Below are positions 24,017 through 35,370 of a DNA stretch of 64,000 nucleotides, piece by piece (within the stretch, counting starts at the first letter, position 1; each line of letters opens with the position of its first letter). The DNA comes from Vibrio ruber DSM 16370. Lineage in GTDB: Bacteria > Pseudomonadota > Gammaproteobacteria > Enterobacterales > Vibrionaceae. The position numbers and the translations under genes are program-made. Location: the NCBI RefSeq assembly GCF_900163965.1, contig NZ_FULE01000046.1, forward strand, positions 1-64,000. Reading direction: 5' to 3'. A model generated the notes under the pieces. It searched no databases. It was not told the origin of the DNA and worked only from the letters and a program-made list of their open reading frames with translations.

Positions 24017-27000
24017 ATGCGAACTTTTCAAGATATTATTGCCAGTCGAGACTGGCAGAATCCGGGCGCTGTCCGGATGCATACTCTGTCAGCTCACGTT
24101 CCGCTACACAGCTATCGTCAAATCGAAGATGCCCGTCAGAGTCTTGCGAGTAGTCGCCATTATCTGAACGGACAATGGGCATTCAAATTCTATTCTGCCC
24201 CGGAAATGGTGGATGTATCGGTCATTGAGCCGGAAAGTGACTTATCGGCATGGGAACAGATTGAGGTTCCCGGTAACTGGCAGCTGCAAGGGTTTGATCA
24301 TCCGATCTATACCAATGTGAAGTATCCGTTTCCTGACTGCGCACCCACGGTACCCGCACAGAATCCGACCGGGTGTTATGCTCGTGATTTTGTTGTGGAA
24401 CCAGCCACCGGAGAACAGACTCGCATCCTGTTTGAAGGGGTAAATTCAGCGTTTCATCTGTGGTGTAATGGTCAATGGGTTGGTTATGCGCAGGACAGCC
24501 GACTACCGGCAGAATTTGACTTAACGGGTCATATCCATCCCGGTCATAATCGTCTTGTCGTCATGGTGATACGCTGGTCTGACGGTTCTTATCTGGAAGA
24601 TCAGGATATGTGGTGGCTGAGTGGTATTTTTCGCGATGTATATATTTATCACAAGCCCGCTATCGCAATCAACGACGTTTTTATCCGTCCGGAACTGGAT
24701 GCACTCTATCAGGACGGGGCACTGCGCGTGACGACGAAACTCAGTCAGCAGACAGCCAACCACCGGGTTGAGGTGATGCTGTTTGATGCCGCAGGCCAGC
24801 CGGTCGTCATGCAGGAAGATACGTGTTGCGCCACCAATCAGCATGCGGTTGATGAGAAAGGCGGCTGGGCGGATCAGGTCGAACACCATCTGACCATCTC
24901 TCGTCCCCGTCACTGGAATGAGCAAACCCCTTATTTGTACCGTTGTGTCGTCGCGCTGTTGGATGAGCAGTCACAGGTGATTGAGTGTGAAGCCTTCTCG
25001 GTCGGATTCCGCACCGTTGCCATTGAAGATGGGTTGCTCAAAGTCAATGGTAAAGCCCTGTTGATTCGCGGTGTGAATCGTCATGAACACCATCCGGAAA
25101 CCGGTCACTATGTCGATGAAGCGACGATGGTCAAAGATATTCTGTTGATGAAGCAGCACAACTTTAATGCGGTGCGCACCTCGCATTACCCGAATCATCC
25201 GCGCTGGTATGAACTCTGTGATCAGTATGGTTTGTATGTGGTCGACGAAGCCAATATCGAGACGCACGGCCAGTTTCCGATGTGCCGTTTATCTGAGGAT
25301 CCGCAATGGAATCATGCTTACATGCAGCGCATGATTGGCTTGGTGGAACGGGATAAAAATCATCCGTCAGTGATTATCTGGTCATTGGGGAATGAATCCG
25401 GTATCGGTCTGAACCATCATGCCATGTATCAGTGGACTAAGCAGCGCGATCCGTCACGCCCGATCCAGTATGAGGGGGGCGGTGCCGATACGGCTGCCAC
25501 GGATATTATCTGTCCGATGTATGCCCGGGTTGACCAGCATCAGGGGGGTACGAATCCGAAATATGCAATTAAAGACTGGATTGGCCGGCCCGGTGAACAG
25601 CGTCCGCTAATTCTGTGTGAATATGCCCATGCAATGGGGAATAGCCTCGGCAGTTTTGATAAATATTGGCAGGCGTTTCGCCAGTACCCACGCCTGCAAG
25701 GCGGATTTATCTGGGACTGGGTTGATCAGGGGCTTTCAAAGTGGGATGAGCACGGCCGGCATTACTGGGCATATGGCGGGGATTTCGGCGATGAAATTAA
25801 TGATCGTCAGTTTTGTATCAATGGCTTAATCTGGCCGGATCGTACGGTTCATCCGACATTATTGGAAGCGAAGCGAGCTCAGCAGTTCTACCGGATTGAA
25901 TTTGATGGTCAACATCGGTTGACGTTGTTCAGTGAACATCAGTTTGCCGAAGAAGCACTGATTTGTTGCTGGACGGAGCTGGAAGACGGCGTCGCAATTT
26001 CGGCAGGGGAGCACACGGTTGTGATAGCACCTGAAGCGGAACACTGCATCGAATTGCCTCTTGAGCAGCGTCTTTATCAGCCGGAGAAAATTTATCATCT
26101 GAATATTGATTTACTGTTAGCGGGACAGACGCTTTGGGCGCCGGCTCGTCATTCGGTGGCGCAGGCGCAGTTTGAACTGAAGGCTGCATCTCCCCGCTTA
26201 CCCATGGACAAGGTAACACCATCGACCGACATTCATGTCTCTGAATCAGATGAGCAGGTGATTGTCACGGTCGCAGAGCAACAGTGGACGTTCCACCGAG
26301 GCAGCGGTTATCTCACGCATTGGGAGCGACAGGGAGAGCCGTTATTAGCGGCACCGTTGAAAGATAACTTCTATCGTGCACCGCTCGATAATGATATCGG
26401 GACCAGTGAAGTAGATCGACCTGACCCGAATAGCTGGATGGCGCGCTGGAAGCAGGCCGGGCTTGATCGTCTGGCAGGACGGTGCGTCAGTATGACGGTT
26501 GAGTCAGGGCAGCATTGTGTGATGATTAAAACGCAATTTGATTATACCTCGCCGACCGGACAGGTATTGCGGACGCAATGGTGTTACACGGTGAATCAGC
26601 AGGGTGAAATGCGGGTTGATGTCGATGTGTATCCATGTACGACATTACCGTCTCTGCCACGAGTCGGATTTTCTTGTGCACTGCCGTTAACCGAGCGTGT
26701 GACATGGTTTGGCCGCGGGCCGCACGAAAACTACCCGGATCGTTGTCTGTCCGCACGCTTCGGACATTATGATGCGACAGTGAGCGAGATGCATACGCCT
26801 TATATTTTCCCGACGGATAACGGATTGCGTTGTGATACCCGAAAACTCGCGTTGGGAGGAATTACGGTGCAGGGGACGTTCTATTTCAGTGTCAGCCGCT
26901 ACTCACAGGCAATGCTTGAAACCGCCAAGCATACCCATGAGCTGAGTGCTGATGATGTGATTTACCTGAATGTGGATGGCTTTCATATGGGGATCGGTGG

Positions 27001-27094
27001 TGATGATTCCTGGACACCGAGTGTTCATCCGGAATTCCTGTTAGATGCAGCGCACTATCATTATCATGTCGTGTTGTCATCAATGCGTCCATAA
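24017..27094 (+). CDS. lacZ: Beta-galactosidase
   Basis: A 1025-residue glycoside hydrolase family 2 enzyme, the usual LacZ length (E. coli about 1024). Visible features: N-terminal jelly-roll (RDWQNPGAVRMHTLSAHVPL; VPGNWQLQGFDHPIYTNVKYPF), the WWLSGIFRDVY stretch, NRHEHHPETGHYVDE, TSHYPNHPRWYELCDQYGLYVVDEANIE in segments, the acid/base Glu460 in SLGNESGIG, the nucleophile Glu535 in LCEYAHAMGNS, and the C-terminal GRGPHENYPDR loop. It cleaves lactose to glucose and galactose in the cytoplasm. It is in one operon with the symporter and has its own terminator. Confidence 0.96.
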   Translation: MRTFQDIIASRDWQNPGAVRMHTLSAHVPLHSYRQIEDARQSLASSRHYLNGQWAFKFYSAPEMVDVSVIEPESDLSAWEQIEVPGNWQLQGFDHPIYTNVKYPFPDCAPTVPAQNPTGCYARDFVVEPATGEQTRILFEGVNSAFHLWCNGQWVGYAQDSRLPAEFDLTGHIHPGHNRLVVMVIRWSDGSYLEDQDMWWLSGIFRDVYIYHKPAIAINDVFIRPELDALYQDGALRVTTKLSQQTANHRVEVMLFDAAGQPVVMQEDTCCATNQHAVDEKGGWADQVEHHLTISRPRHWNEQTPYLYRCVVALLDEQSQVIECEAFSVGFRTVAIEDGLLKVNGKALLIRGVNRHEHHPETGHYVDEATMVKDILLMKQHNFNAVRTSHYPNHPRWYELCDQYGLYVVDEANIETHGQFPMCRLSEDPQWNHAYMQRMIGLVERDKNHPSVIIWSLGNESGIGLNHHAMYQWTKQRDPSRPIQYEGGGADTAATDIICPMYARVDQHQGGTNPKYAIKDWIGRPGEQRPLILCEYAHAMGNSLGSFDKYWQAFRQYPRLQGGFIWDWVDQGLSKWDEHGRHYWAYGGDFGDEINDRQFCINGLIWPDRTVHPTLLEAKRAQQFYRIEFDGQHRLTLFSEHQFAEEALICCWTELEDGVAISAGEHTVVIAPEAEHCIELPLEQRLYQPEKIYHLNIDLLLAGQTLWAPARHSVAQAQFELKAASPRLPMDKVTPSTDIHVSESDEQVIVTVAEQQWTFHRGSGYLTHWERQGEPLLAAPLKDNFYRAPLDNDIGTSEVDRPDPNSWMARWKQAGLDRLAGRCVSMTVESGQHCVMIKTQFDYTSPTGQVLRTQWCYTVNQQGEMRVDVDVYPCTTLPSLPRVGFSCALPLTERVTWFGRGPHENYPDRCLSARFGHYDATVSEMHTPYIFPTDNGLRCDTRKLALGGITVQGTFYFSVSRYSQAMLETAKHTHELSADDVIYLNVDGFHMGIGGDDSWTPSVHPEFLLDAAHYHYHVVLSSMRP

Positions 27095-27107
27095 TTGAAT
27101 TCGTCCT

Positions 27108-27138
27108 CCGGTTTCCTGATTGACGCTCAGGAAACCGG
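27108..27138 (+). terminator. Terminator after lacZ
   Basis: CCGGTTTCCTGA (27108-27119), 7-base loop, TCAGGAAACCGG (27127-27138): a perfect 12-bp stem 14 bases after the lacZ stop. Confidence 0.85.
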
Positions 27139-27219
27139 TTCAATAACAGACTTTTTGAGATTTAATGGTGAAAAACGGAGCAGATAATTGATGTGATCAG
27201 CGCAGTGACCATTGCGCTT

Positions 27220-27245
27220 TATGACTACTTTCTATGACTACTCTT
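27220..27245. repeat. 13-bp tandem duplication
   Basis: TATGACTACTTTC (27220-27232) followed directly by TATGACTACTCTT (27233-27245), in the spacer between lacZ and the L,D-transpeptidase. Confidence 0.8.
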
Positions 27246-27263
27246 CATGAGGATCATGCCTCA

Positions 27264-27755
27264 TTACCACGTAATATGGATCGGTGTGCCAACCGGCACC
27301 AAACGAATCAATTCATCCATCTCTTGATTGGTTAGGGCAATACAACCATTGGTCCAGTCAAAACTTTGAATAAACTCCGGAGGACGCTGATAACCGTTCT
27401 TCAAGCCATGAATATGAATATCACCACCGGGATTTAAGCCGTGTTGCTGCGCATAGGCAATGTCTTTGGCAGACGGATAACTGATGTGAAACGCTTTATA
27501 GAAATTGGAATGAAGATTAATCGCATCGAGCACATAGTCACCTTCGGGTGTCCGCTGATCACCTTCCTGATGTTTCGGATCTTGCGGAAACTTGCCGAGG
27601 GCAATGCGATAGGTTTTGATCGTCTCTCCTTGTTCCAGCAGATAAAGCCGTCGTTTGGACTTATCAACGAGCACCTGGTCGATTTGCGCCATAGCGGAAA
27701 AACTCAGGCAAGTGATGAACATCATTAGCACAAGAGAGGGAGATTTTGTCCGCAT
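27264..27755 (-). CDS. L,D-transpeptidase family (YkuD) protein
   Basis: A 163-residue protein from the start at 27755, which gives a clean signal peptide MRTKSPSLVLMMFITCLSFSAMA; the frame is open farther upstream but those residues precede the signal sequence. The YkuD catalytic motif is present: GGDIHIHGLKNG (His) and DWTNGCIALTNQEMDEL (Cys). VLVDKSKRRLYLLEQGETIKTYRIALG is the first strand pair of the domain. It would act in the periplasm on peptidoglycan 3-3 cross-links or lipoprotein attachment. There is no peptidoglycan-binding module, so it is a minimal member. Monocistronic. Confidence 0.87.
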   Translation of the reverse strand: MRTKSPSLVLMMFITCLSFSAMAQIDQVLVDKSKRRLYLLEQGETIKTYRIALGKFPQDPKHQEGDQRTPEGDYVLDAINLHSNFYKAFHISYPSAKDIAYAQQHGLNPGGDIHIHGLKNGYQRPPEFIQSFDWTNGCIALTNQEMDELIRLVPVGTPIHITW

Positions 27756-27887
27756 AGATGGTCTGAGTCCCTGATTGATCGTGAGATGGAAAGTCACCGT
27801 TAAAACCAGTGACATACGCAAGTGATACAGAAACAAGTTATACACCGGAAAGCGATCTGGCGAAAGCCAGCCCATATCATTGATCGC

Positions 27888-27941
27888 GGTTGGTCACAGG
27901 TTGGTTACATGATGACAGTTTGATACATGGCGACAATTTGA
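27888..27941. repeat. Two adjacent short tandem duplications (11 bp and 18 bp)
   Basis: GGTTGGTCACA (27888-27898) and GGTTGGTTACA (27899-27909) form an 11-bp pair; TACATGATGACAGTTTGA (27906-27923) and TACATGGCGACAATTTGA (27924-27941) form an 18-bp pair with three differences. Confidence 0.8.
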
Positions 27942-27964
27942 TCGTGAGATTGGGAGCAATTGAC

Positions 27965-27997
27965 AGGGCATCACTGCGCGAAGCGCAATAATGCCCT
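27965..27997 (-). terminator. Hairpin after batD
   Basis: AGGGCAT (27965-27971) pairs with ATGCCCT (27991-27997), enclosing TGCGC-GAA-GCGCA (27975-27987). It lies 20 bases downstream of the batD stop on the minus strand and probably ends the moxR-bat transcript. Confidence 0.7.
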
Positions 27998-28017
27998 AAA
28001 TGCTCAAACCCGCGGAT

Positions 28018-29660
28018 TTAAAGGTCTGGTAAGGTCTTGTCCTGCTTTTTACGGTTTTTCTTGTGCTGTTTTTCCGCTTCAGCTAACAATCGCAGCAGTG
28101 GTTTCGGGTCGTAGGCTTCTTGCCGGGATGAGTAGATCGACGCCTGAAGTTTGCTCACTTCATTTTCGATCGGTTCTCTTTCTTGCGCAGATAATCCCAG
28201 CTCAGCCATTTGGACTTGCACCAGATGTTGAATGCGAATCCCGTCTTGCTGCTTTAAGGCGTCTTGCAGAGACAGATGCTCAGTGGCTGTCGGCAAGTCC
28301 GGTGTTGCTACGGGAGACAAGCGCTTGGTATGCCAAATACGATAGAGCCAGCAACCCGTCGTCATAATCCAGAGGAACGCAAAAAGCGCAGTCAGGTATG
28401 GCCAGATGCCGGGATCTTTAATCTGGATCTCCTGAGGGGCGGCAGATGCTTTTTCGGGGGATTGCGGCAGAGATATCACTGTATCGACCGGTGCACCTTT
28501 GGCGACATTGAGTGTCAGGCCGGTGAGCATCGCCCGGCGTTGGCGGTGTTTCTGCGTATTCCACCAGTTGAAAGACATCCCCGGTAATTTGATTTGGCCG
28601 GATTGATTGGGGATCAACACCTGTTTGAGCGTCATCACCACCTCATCGTTATCCAACGTTTTAAATTGCGGTTTTTCCTGATAGACACGCACGCTATCCG
28701 GGTAGTTGATTTGCAGGTCGGGGATTTTATCCTGACTTACGCCTTTGATCTTCAGTTCAAGCGTCCGGGTGATTGAGTCTCCCACTTTGAGCGCGGCACT
28801 GCTACCGGAGATTGGCTTCCCTTGACTATCCGTCCAGCGTTGTGTGAGGGATAGGCTGGCAGTCGGGAGCCAGACACCTTGATAGTTTTTCGGTTTTGCC
28901 ATGACCTGAATCGGGAATTGCTTGGCCGTGGTACTGAGGGTCAGCACTTTGGTTTCACCATTCATGCCACTATAGAGCAAGGTACTGCGAAACTGAGGTT
29001 CTGTGATGGTAAAGCGCCCCGGCTTTTGGGCGGTGACCCTGAATGTCTGCTGCACGACGGTGACCGACAAGCCATTGATAATCTCGCGGTGTTGTTCTGA
29101 GTCACTGGCGGCTTCTAAATTCATGCCCTTCACCGACGGAGGCGTGATCTTGGTATCCTGAAGACGACGAGGGTTGACCTTCACCATCATTTTGACATGC
29201 AATAGCGTACTTTCATCCGGGTAGAGGGTCTCTTTGTCGAGGGTTGAATGAATTTCTATCAGATCACCAGTATTCGGTAATGTGGAGTCTTGGACGACCT
29301 GAATCGCAATCGGCTGGGTCTTTTCTCCATTGACTTCAAAGCTGGGAATGGTGACGATCCCGGTACGCGTTGCAGCAATCGAGACATCCCACTCACTCCG
29401 GACGCTGCGATCACCGTTGATAATGTTGGTCGATGTGCCAAAACTCGGACGATTGACGAAAAAGTCGGGGGTGAGTTTGTCAAAATTCACATCGTCGCCG
29501 GACGCTTTTTGATCGGTGATGATCTGAAGCTGGAATAATTCATTCCGGGTCACCTTATTCTTGCTGACAGTCGCATAGGTAGCAGCCTGAGTGCTCAGGC
29601 TGACCATCAGACCGATGAACAGGATCCAGAATATACTTTTAAGTGAGTGCCGGGGTCTGT

Positions 29661-29667
<7 letters not shown>
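28018..29667 (-). CDS. batD: BatD-like protein
   Basis: A 549-residue protein. A signal peptide/first membrane helix at about residues 10-28 (FWILFIGLMVSLSTQA) is followed by a large periplasmic region of beta-sandwich repeats (ATYATVSKNKVTRNELFQLQIITDQ; GDLIEIHSTLDKETLYPDESTLLHVKM), typical of BatD, then one membrane helix near 415-435 (YLTALFAFLWIMTTGCWL) and a basic cytoplasmic tail. Bat proteins form an envelope complex with MoxR ATPases; the exact job is not known, with roles in stress and aerotolerance proposed in Bacteroides and Francisella. It overlaps the BatB/C gene by seven bases and is last in the operon. Confidence 0.85.
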
Positions 29668-31545
<1,878 letters not shown>

Positions 31546-31553
<8 letters not shown>

Positions 31554-32514
31554 GATTTCTCCTGACGATCACCAAAATAAATGAAAGGACTAAGGCCAGA
31601 GCCAGCGGATAAATGAACCACTCACTTTGTGGACGCCAAGTCTGACTGGCTTGTTGAACCGGCTCTAATTGATTAATGGTTGCATAGATATCTTCCAGAT
31701 CCTGACTGTTGCGGGCACGGAAATATTTGCCTCCGGTGATGTGGGCAATCTGTTTGAGGGTCTTCTCGTCCAAATCACGAGCGGTATTGACTTTACGTGT
31801 GAACACAAAATCTTTCACCACCATTTCTCCGGCGCCAATCCCGACGGTATAAATAACCGCGTGATACTTTTTCGCAATTTCAGCCGCCTGAATCGGATCC
31901 AGCACCCCGGCAGTGTTGGTGCCGTCACTGAGTAAAATCATCACTCTTTGCGGTGCTTGTCCGTCAACAAACGTTTTTGTCGCCAGACCGATTCCTTCGC
32001 CTATTGCGGTTTCCGTACCGATTAATTTCAAAACGGTCTGATTCAACTGTCTGCGTACGGTCTCGCGATCAAATGTGAGTGGTGTTTGCAGGTAAGCGTG
32101 ATCCGCGAAGAGCACCAGTCCCAGCCTGTCTCCCTGCCGTTTTTCAATAAATGGGTCGAGGACTTGCTTCACAGCGGTGAGTCGATCAATATACTCATCA
32201 CCGTTTTTCATATCTTTCTGGCTCATTGAGTAAGACAAATCAACCACCAGCATTAGATCCCGGTGTTTCGGCTGAACGGTGATCGGGTCGCCAAACCAAG
32301 CCGGGCGGGCACAGGCAACGACCAGCGCCACCCAAATCGCCCCGGCCATCAATTGACTAAACCAATGGCTGGGTTTAGTCAGGCTGCCTTCTGTCGGGAG
32401 ATAAGTGAGTTGAATCGCAGCCGGTTGCCGGTGCGGTGGCAGTAATTTAGTGACCAATAGTGGCAGTGGTAAGAGAAATAACATCCACCACCAAATGAAT
32501 TCAATATGTGCCAA
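31546..32514 (-). CDS. batA: BatA-like von Willebrand A domain membrane protein
   Basis: A 322-residue protein. The start is TTG at 32514, with AAGGAGA six bases upstream inside the end of the previous gene. Two N-terminal membrane helices (FIWWWMLFLLPLPLLV; MAGAIWVALVVACARP) precede a VWA domain with MIDAS residues VVDLSYSMSQKDM, TETAIGEGI and LLSDGTNTAG, and a last helix near residues 300-318 anchors the C-terminus. The layout is that of BatA. It lies three bases after the DUF4381 gene. Confidence 0.9.
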
Positions 32515-32517
32515 AGA

Positions 32518-32994
32518 TTATCTCCTTCTTCTTCTCTTTGGCGGCAAGGCTTCCTGTACCCAAGTCAGGCAGTCATCAATCAGATGTTGTTGGGATGGTT
32601 CTGATTTTAATTTTTGATACAGCACCTTTTGCCACAGGGATTCATTGGGAATAAACAGGGGTTTATTGATTTGCTCGTCTAAAAATGCATACCAGTCATG
32701 TCCGGTTAAATGAGCAATTTCCTGACGCGGGAAGTAGCTCAGACACGCTTGTCTGACCAACTCCATGGCATCGGACGGGGTGACATGGGCATGTGAAGAT
32801 TGCAGTAACCGTAACGCAACTTTTTTCGGAGCCATACGTCTGCGTTTCCACACAATGAGCCAAGTGATCAGCAATATCATGACGATCACACATCCGATGA
32901 GGCTTAGCCAACCCCAGGCCAGCGGCCACCATGAGGGGGCGTCCGGCAGGTGCAGGGGCTGAAGGTCAAGTAAATCTGAAATCGATTGTGCCAT
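32518..32994 (-). CDS. DUF4381 membrane protein of the Bat operon
   Basis: A 158-residue protein with one membrane helix (about 25-48, WLSLIGCVIVMILLITWLIV), a basic juxtamembrane stretch (WKRRRMAPKKVALRLL) and a small helical cytoplasmic part ending KRRRRR. Proteins of this size and place in MoxR/Bat operons belong to DUF4381. GGAAG precedes the ATG, and the ATG follows the DUF58 stop directly. Role unknown; likely a membrane component of the complex. Confidence 0.8.
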   Translation of the reverse strand: MAQSISDLLDLQPLHLPDAPSWWPLAWGWLSLIGCVIVMILLITWLIVWKRRRMAPKKVALRLLQSSHAHVTPSDAMELVRQACLSYFPRQEIAHLTGHDWYAFLDEQINKPLFIPNESLWQKVLYQKLKSEPSQQHLIDDCLTWVQEALPPKRRRRR

Positions 32995-33936
32995 TTAATA
33001 ACTTCCGGATAGTTGTTTCAGCAAAGGTGAATCACTTGAAAGCCGGGTATAGGGAATCCCTAAAGACCGACTGAGTAATTCTAGCCTATCTTTCTGAGAT
33101 TCAAAGGCTTTTCTGATTCCTGCCCGGGTATGCTTTGCTGAAAAATTAAGCCACCGACTTTGTTGTTGGTCAGCGACGAATTCAATACCACGAAAATCAG
33201 TATCACCCCGCTCGAGGGGATCATAAATATGGATCAGTCGCACCTGATTATGTCGGCGGAGCTGATTAAATTGCGGTTTGAGATCATCATCATAACGGGT
33301 GTAATCACTGATCAGAATTACTTCACTGCCCTTGGGTGATAAGCGGTTTAAGGCGGTCAGGCTGTCTGACATTGAAGAAGCTGCCACGCCATTGGTGTTT
33401 GCTGAGACCTCAGTCTGGCTGAGTTGTAACTGTTCTTTCTGGCCGTCGATAATTTTTTGCAGGAGTGCCAGTACGCTGGGTTGATGGCTTTTGGGTTTTA
33501 TCTCGATCAACCGGTGTCCCAAATCGATCAGGGCACCACACCGATCTTTCTGGGCAAGAGACATCCATGCGAGTAACGCTGCCATATGAGCCGCTTGAAC
33601 CGATTTCAGGAGTAAACGTGACCCCATATGCATGGTGGCACTCAAATCAATATAGAGAATTACTGGTTTTTCCCGCTCTTCGCTGAAAAGCTTGGTGTGC
33701 GTTTTACCGGTCCGGGCTGTTACCCGCCAGTCGATGGTGCGGATATCGTCACCGGGCTGGTAGCGGCGCACTTCGGAAAAATCCATCCCGCGACCCAATT
33801 TGCGACTCTGATATTGTCCCGACATGGTTGACCACAGGCTTTTAGCCGGTGGTAACCAAGCGGCACAGTGCTGTTTATAAACCAGCAACTCTTCCAGACA
33901 TAAAGTGACGCCATTACTATAAGCAGGCAGTTCCAT
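32995..33936 (-). CDS. DUF58 (VWA-like) protein of the MoxR/Bat operon
   Basis: A 313-residue soluble protein. The DUF58 signature GRGMDFSEVRRYQPGDDIRTIDWRVTARTGKTHTKLFSEEREKP is present in full (quoted in parts: EVRRYQPGDDIRTIDW and FSEERE), followed by VILYIDLSATMHMGS, a MIDAS-like strand. DUF58 proteins nearly always follow a moxR gene and are thought to be VWA-type partners of the ATPase. It lies 45 bases after moxR. Confidence 0.9.
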   Translation of the reverse strand: MELPAYSNGVTLCLEELLVYKQHCAAWLPPAKSLWSTMSGQYQSRKLGRGMDFSEVRRYQPGDDIRTIDWRVTARTGKTHTKLFSEEREKPVILYIDLSATMHMGSRLLLKSVQAAHMAALLAWMSLAQKDRCGALIDLGHRLIEIKPKSHQPSVLALLQKIIDGQKEQLQLSQTEVSANTNGVAASSMSDSLTALNRLSPKGSEVILISDYTRYDDDLKPQFNQLRRHNQVRLIHIYDPLERGDTDFRGIEFVADQQQSRWLNFSAKHTRAGIRKAFESQKDRLELLSRSLGIPYTRLSSDSPLLKQLSGSY

Positions 33937-33981
33937 CCCTATCCCTCATCGTTTTTGCTGAATCATGATGTTCCGGTGTCA

Positions 33982-34941
33982 TCAGGCACTGCCGACCAGA
34001 GACAAAATATGATTGATAATCTGATTCGGATGAATGCCTTCGGCTTGTGCCTGATAGCTCAGCAGCAGACGGTGACGTAATACCGGGAAGGCCATGCTTT
34101 GAACATCTTCAGGGCTGACGAAATCGCGTCCGGCAAGCCACGCACTCGCGCGCGCGCAGCGATCCAGTGCAATCGTTGCCCGGGGGCTGACGCCCATTTC
34201 GAGCCACTGTTTGAGTTTGTCGTCATATTTCTCCGGCTGGCGGGTTGCCATGACCAGACGCACGATATATTGCTCGATACTTTCCGCCATATGGATGTCC
34301 AGCACCGCTTGGCGGGCACTGAAAATATCTTCCTGAGAGAGTTTTTCCGGCTGTTGTGGTTTTACGCCTTGTGCTTCACCGCGGTTGAGTCGCAGAATCG
34401 CCAGCTCACTTTCTGCATCGGGATAATCAACATGAAGGTGGAGTAAAAAACGGTCCAGCTGCGCTTCAGGTAGCGGATAGGTGCCTTCTTGTTCAATCGG
34501 GTTTTGGGTTGCCATGACCAAAAAAAGTTTGGGGAGTGCGTAGGTTTTTCGCCCGGCAGTCACCTGACGTTCAGCCATGGCTTCGAGCATGGCGGCTTGT
34601 ACTTTAGCCGGAGCACGGTTAATTTCATCAGCGAGCAGCAGTGAATGAAACACCGGACCGGGCTGAAACTGGAATTCCCCCGTTTCCGGGCGGAAGATAT
34701 CCGTACCGGTTAAATCGGCGGGGAGCAGATCCGGTGTGAACTGAACCCGGTGAAAAGAGCCTTCGATAGAATCGGCCAATGATTTGATCGCTCTTGTTTT
34801 CGCCAGCCCCGGCGGGCCTTCAACCAAAATATGTCCATCGGCCAGCAAAGCGACCAACACCTGTCTCACCAGTGCTTCCTGACCAATAACCTGACTGTTT
34901 AAGTAGTGTTGTAACTGTTGAAAAGCGGTTGCAGATTGCAT
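33982..34941 (-). CDS. moxR: MoxR-family AAA+ ATPase
   Basis: A 319-residue ATPase. Walker A is EGPPGLAKTRAIK, Walker B LLLADEINRAPAKVQAAMLEAM, sensor 1 VMATQNPIEQEGTYPLPEAQLDRF; the C-terminal lid includes GVSPRATIALDRCARASAWL and sensor 2 HRLLLSYQAQ. MoxR proteins act as chaperones with VWA-domain partners, encoded here by the next genes. It is first in the operon moxR-DUF58-DUF4381-batA-batB/C-batD. The promoter lies in the spacer shared with the divergent MCP. Confidence 0.93.
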   Translation of the reverse strand: MQSATAFQQLQHYLNSQVIGQEALVRQVLVALLADGHILVEGPPGLAKTRAIKSLADSIEGSFHRVQFTPDLLPADLTGTDIFRPETGEFQFQPGPVFHSLLLADEINRAPAKVQAAMLEAMAERQVTAGRKTYALPKLFLVMATQNPIEQEGTYPLPEAQLDRFLLHLHVDYPDAESELAILRLNRGEAQGVKPQQPEKLSQEDIFSARQAVLDIHMAESIEQYIVRLVMATRQPEKYDDKLKQWLEMGVSPRATIALDRCARASAWLAGRDFVSPEDVQSMAFPVLRHRLLLSYQAQAEGIHPNQIINHILSLVGSA

Positions 34942-35370
34942 GACCCGTATTGCTCCAATTTTTGGGATTGATAAAAAATTTGTTGTGATGGTTCAACGAC
35001 TTCTCGATTAGTTTTACAAACGTCAGAAAAGTTCACTTTTACCCACGAACGGTTGCTGCCGTGATGCCGGTATATCGGCTCAAAACAAATGATAAAAGTA
35101 TTACGTATGCCATTCACTATTGCTTAGGCGATGAAGTATACTACGCGGCTGATATCTGTCGGGGCAATGCCCGCACCGCAGATTTCGGCCAGAATCTATG
35201 TACTTTGGGGAGGTATTGCACCGTATGTCGCTGATAATTTCAACCTCAAAGTCGGAATGATGAATAAGCCCGTTGTCCGTTTTGTAATGATTCAATTGTA
35301 TCGTGGTGTTATTCGATACCCGTATAGTAAGTAATTCCGGGGCAACCGGGAAAGCAATAAGGCAGTCAAT
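34942..35370. other. Divergent promoter region between moxR and an MCP gene
   Basis: About 430 bases. Short open frames on both strands (for example 35131-35334) lack ribosome binding sites and motifs. No strong palindrome was seen. It should contain the promoters for the Bat operon and the MCP. Confidence 0.4.

Noticed and set aside
24521..24925. Long minus-strand open frame inside lacZ, with others nearby (24971-25267, 25929-26222)
   Set aside because: They lie fully inside a well-supported beta-galactosidase gene and have no family motifs or ribosome binding sites.
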